Part shown: piece by piece, positions 20,548-21,807 of the stretch
Layout: every line of letters begins with the position of its first letter
How positions within the stretch are numbered: position 1 is the stretch's first letter
NCBI GenBank assembly: GCA_023436515.1
Contig: JAEZIV010000084.1
Location: forward strand, 1-21,807
Length of the DNA stretch: 21,807 nucleotides
From: Bacillota bacterium
GTDB lineage: Bacteria > Bacillota > Clostridia > Acetivibrionales > DSM-1351
Reading direction: 5' to 3'
Position numbers and translations under genes: made by a program
The notes under the pieces: model-generated
Database searches by the model: none
What the model was told of the DNA's origin: nothing
What the model saw: the letters and a program-made list of their open reading frames with translations, nothing else

Positions 20548-21807
20548 ATGACTGCCTATACTGACAATCAAAATACTTTTGATATATTGATAGTGGGAGC
20601 AGGAGCTGTCGGGTGTGCAGTGGCCAGAGAGCTGTCAAAATTTCAACTAAAAATAGGTGTGTTGGAAAAGGAAAGTGATGTTGCAGCCGGAACCAGCGGC
20701 CGGAACAGTGCTGTTGTTCATGCCGGCTTCAACAACAAGCCCGGAAGCCTTATGGCCCGGCTTTGTGTCCAAGGCAATGAGGACTTTGAGGGAATATGTT
20801 CAGAGCTGGAGGTACCCTATAAGAAAACAGGAAAGCTCATTGTAGCCTTCGAGGAAAGCGATTTCGCCGGCATTGATAAATTGCTTGAGAACGGCCGCAG
20901 GAACGGCGTAAAAGGGCTGGAATTCGTCGGCGCCGACGTGGTAAAAAAGCTGGAGCCCCATGTTGGGGGCATCGGCGCCATGCTTTCTCCAAACACAGCA
21001 ATAACCAGCCCCTTTATCTATACTGTAGCTCTGGCGGAAAGTGCTGCACTAAATGGGGTGAAGTTCCATTTTGAAACAGAGGTTAACGGTATATCAAAAA
21101 GAGATAATATGTTCAGACTTACTGCAGGGAAGAAGCAATTTTTCAGCAGGTACATAATAAACAGTGCGGGACTCTACTCAGACAGAATAGCTTCACTTGC
21201 CGGAGAAAAGGGCTACAAGGTTTATCCCTGCAGGGGAGAATACTTCATTCTGGACAAGAGAACCAGCCAGTATCTCAGCATGCCTGTCTACCCTGTTCCA
21301 AGACCCGGAATAGGAGGACTGGGAGTACATCTGACACCTACCGTGGAGGGGAACATGCTGATCGGCCCCAGTGCGGAGTATATTAGGTCAAAGAGCGATT
21401 ACAGCGCCACAAAGAGTGTAATGGATCAGCTCTTCAAGGAAGCAAAGGAGCTGCTGCCGCCTCTGAGCATGAAGCATATAATCAGAAGCTATACAGGTAT
21501 AAGGTCAAAGCTGGTGGGGCCGAAAACCGGTGGCTTTGGTGACTTTATAATCGAAGAATCAAAGGTTGTACCCGGGTTGATTAATCTTATAGGTATTGAA
21601 TCACCGGGGCTTACTTCCTCAGTGCCAATAAGCAGAATGGTAAGGGATATAATTTCCAATAGAGAAGAACTCCTTGAGAAAAAGGATTTTATATCAGAAA
21701 GAAAGGGAATTGTCCCTTTCAGGGAGCTAAGTCTTGAGCAAAAACAGGAACTGATTAAGGAGCATCCTGAGTATGGGGAAATAGTCTGCAGATGCGAGGG
21801 CATAACA
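20548..21807 (+). CDS. FAD-dependent oxidoreductase, GlpA-like (3' partial)
   Basis: A frame open from ATG 20548 to the window end (420 codons, no stop), with GGAG upstream. The Rossmann FAD motif is clear: DILIVGAGAVGCAVARELSK (12-31, G-x-G-x-x-G), then LEKESDVAAGTSGRNSAVVH (39-58), the type seen in glycerol-3-phosphate dehydrogenase/DAO family proteins. Further on are YIINSAGLYSDRIA and an IGIESPGLTSSVPISRMV near the end of the FAD domain. The last residues IVCRCEGIT begin a BFD-like [2Fe-2S] domain (C-x-C), as in clostridial NAD(P)/FAD-dependent oxidoreductases. Substrate likely glycerol-3-phosphate or an amino acid; not settled. The coding sequence is clearly richer in G/C than its neighbours, like a core gene. 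Confidence 0.88.
   Translation, partial: MTAYTDNQNTFDILIVGAGAVGCAVARELSKFQLKIGVLEKESDVAAGTSGRNSAVVHAGFNNKPGSLMARLCVQGNEDFEGICSELEVPYKKTGKLIVAFEESDFAGIDKLLENGRRNGVKGLEFVGADVVKKLEPHVGGIGAMLSPNTAITSPFIYTVALAESAALNGVKFHFETEVNGISKRDNMFRLTAGKKQFFSRYIINSAGLYSDRIASLAGEKGYKVYPCRGEYFILDKRTSQYLSMPVYPVPRPGIGGLGVHLTPTVEGNMLIGPSAEYIRSKSDYSATKSVMDQLFKEAKELLPPLSMKHIIRSYTGIRSKLVGPKTGGFGDFIIEESKVVPGLINLIGIESPGLTSSVPISRMVRDIISNREELLEKKDFISERKGIVPFRELSLEQKQELIKEHPEYGEIVCRCEGIT

Noticed and set aside
21489..21803. 104-residue minus frame
   Set aside because: Antisense to the intact FAD oxidoreductase.
1..21807. CRISPR array
   Set aside because: No regularly spaced direct repeats were seen; the only tandem repeats are protein-coding (20058-20258) or very short.

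Overview
The window looks like a low-GC Firmicute of the Clostridia, probably a Ruminiclostridium-like or other environmental clostridium. The grounds are A/T-rich intergenic DNA, strong AGGAGG-type ribosome sites, an agr-type peptide quorum-sensing locus, a Gram-positive LexA box (GAAC-N4-GTTC), an M-box magnesium riboswitch and a DUF1848 protein. Genus level is inference only.

Region 1 (1-7260) is the end of a prophage. A + strand lysis cassette (membrane/coiled-coil protein, M15 peptidase endolysin, LLH-type holin) ends at a shared terminator. Facing it is a tightly overlapping minus-strand cassette of six genes: two unknown proteins, an IbrA-like PP-loop ATPase, an IbrB-like ParB protein, a small helical protein and a double zinc-ribbon protein. 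A tyrosine integrase and a BRCT-domain protein follow on the + strand. The 348-base gap between cassette and integrase holds two divergent promoters. Each has a 17-base spacer containing a palindrome: an unknown 16-base operator for the cassette, and a perfect LexA/SOS box for the integrase.

Region 2 (7241-8986) is bounded by two copies of a 20-base sequence (19/20 identical) that looks like the 3' end of a tRNA (GCCGAAG acceptor, CCA end, probably tRNA-Leu). Each copy is followed by its own terminator. I read these as stacked attachment sites. The small segment between them carries an AraC-type regulator and a GNAT acetyltransferase.

Region 3 (9000-15300) is mixed chromosomal DNA with decay: a small unknown protein, a remnant of a CPBP membrane protease, a secreted Ig-like protein, a remnant of glycyl-tRNA synthetase, a zinc-dependent phospholipase C-like protein, a DUF1848 protein, a QueG-like double 4Fe-4S protein and a GNAT acetyltransferase.

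Region 4 (15400-18620) is an agr locus: agrB and agrD on +, with agrC convergent on - and its stop codon inside the shared terminator hairpin. The small agrD gene encodes a probable autoinducer with a CWIFS core. No agrA is in the window. A HTH/DUF2087 regulator is divergent from agrC.

Region 5 (18640-20062) is an M-box riboswitch with terminator and anti-terminator upstream of a CorA-family Mg2+ transporter, with a possible 30-residue ORF between. Next come a small protein made of 14-residue repeats and the start of a GlpA-like FAD oxidoreductase that runs off the right edge.
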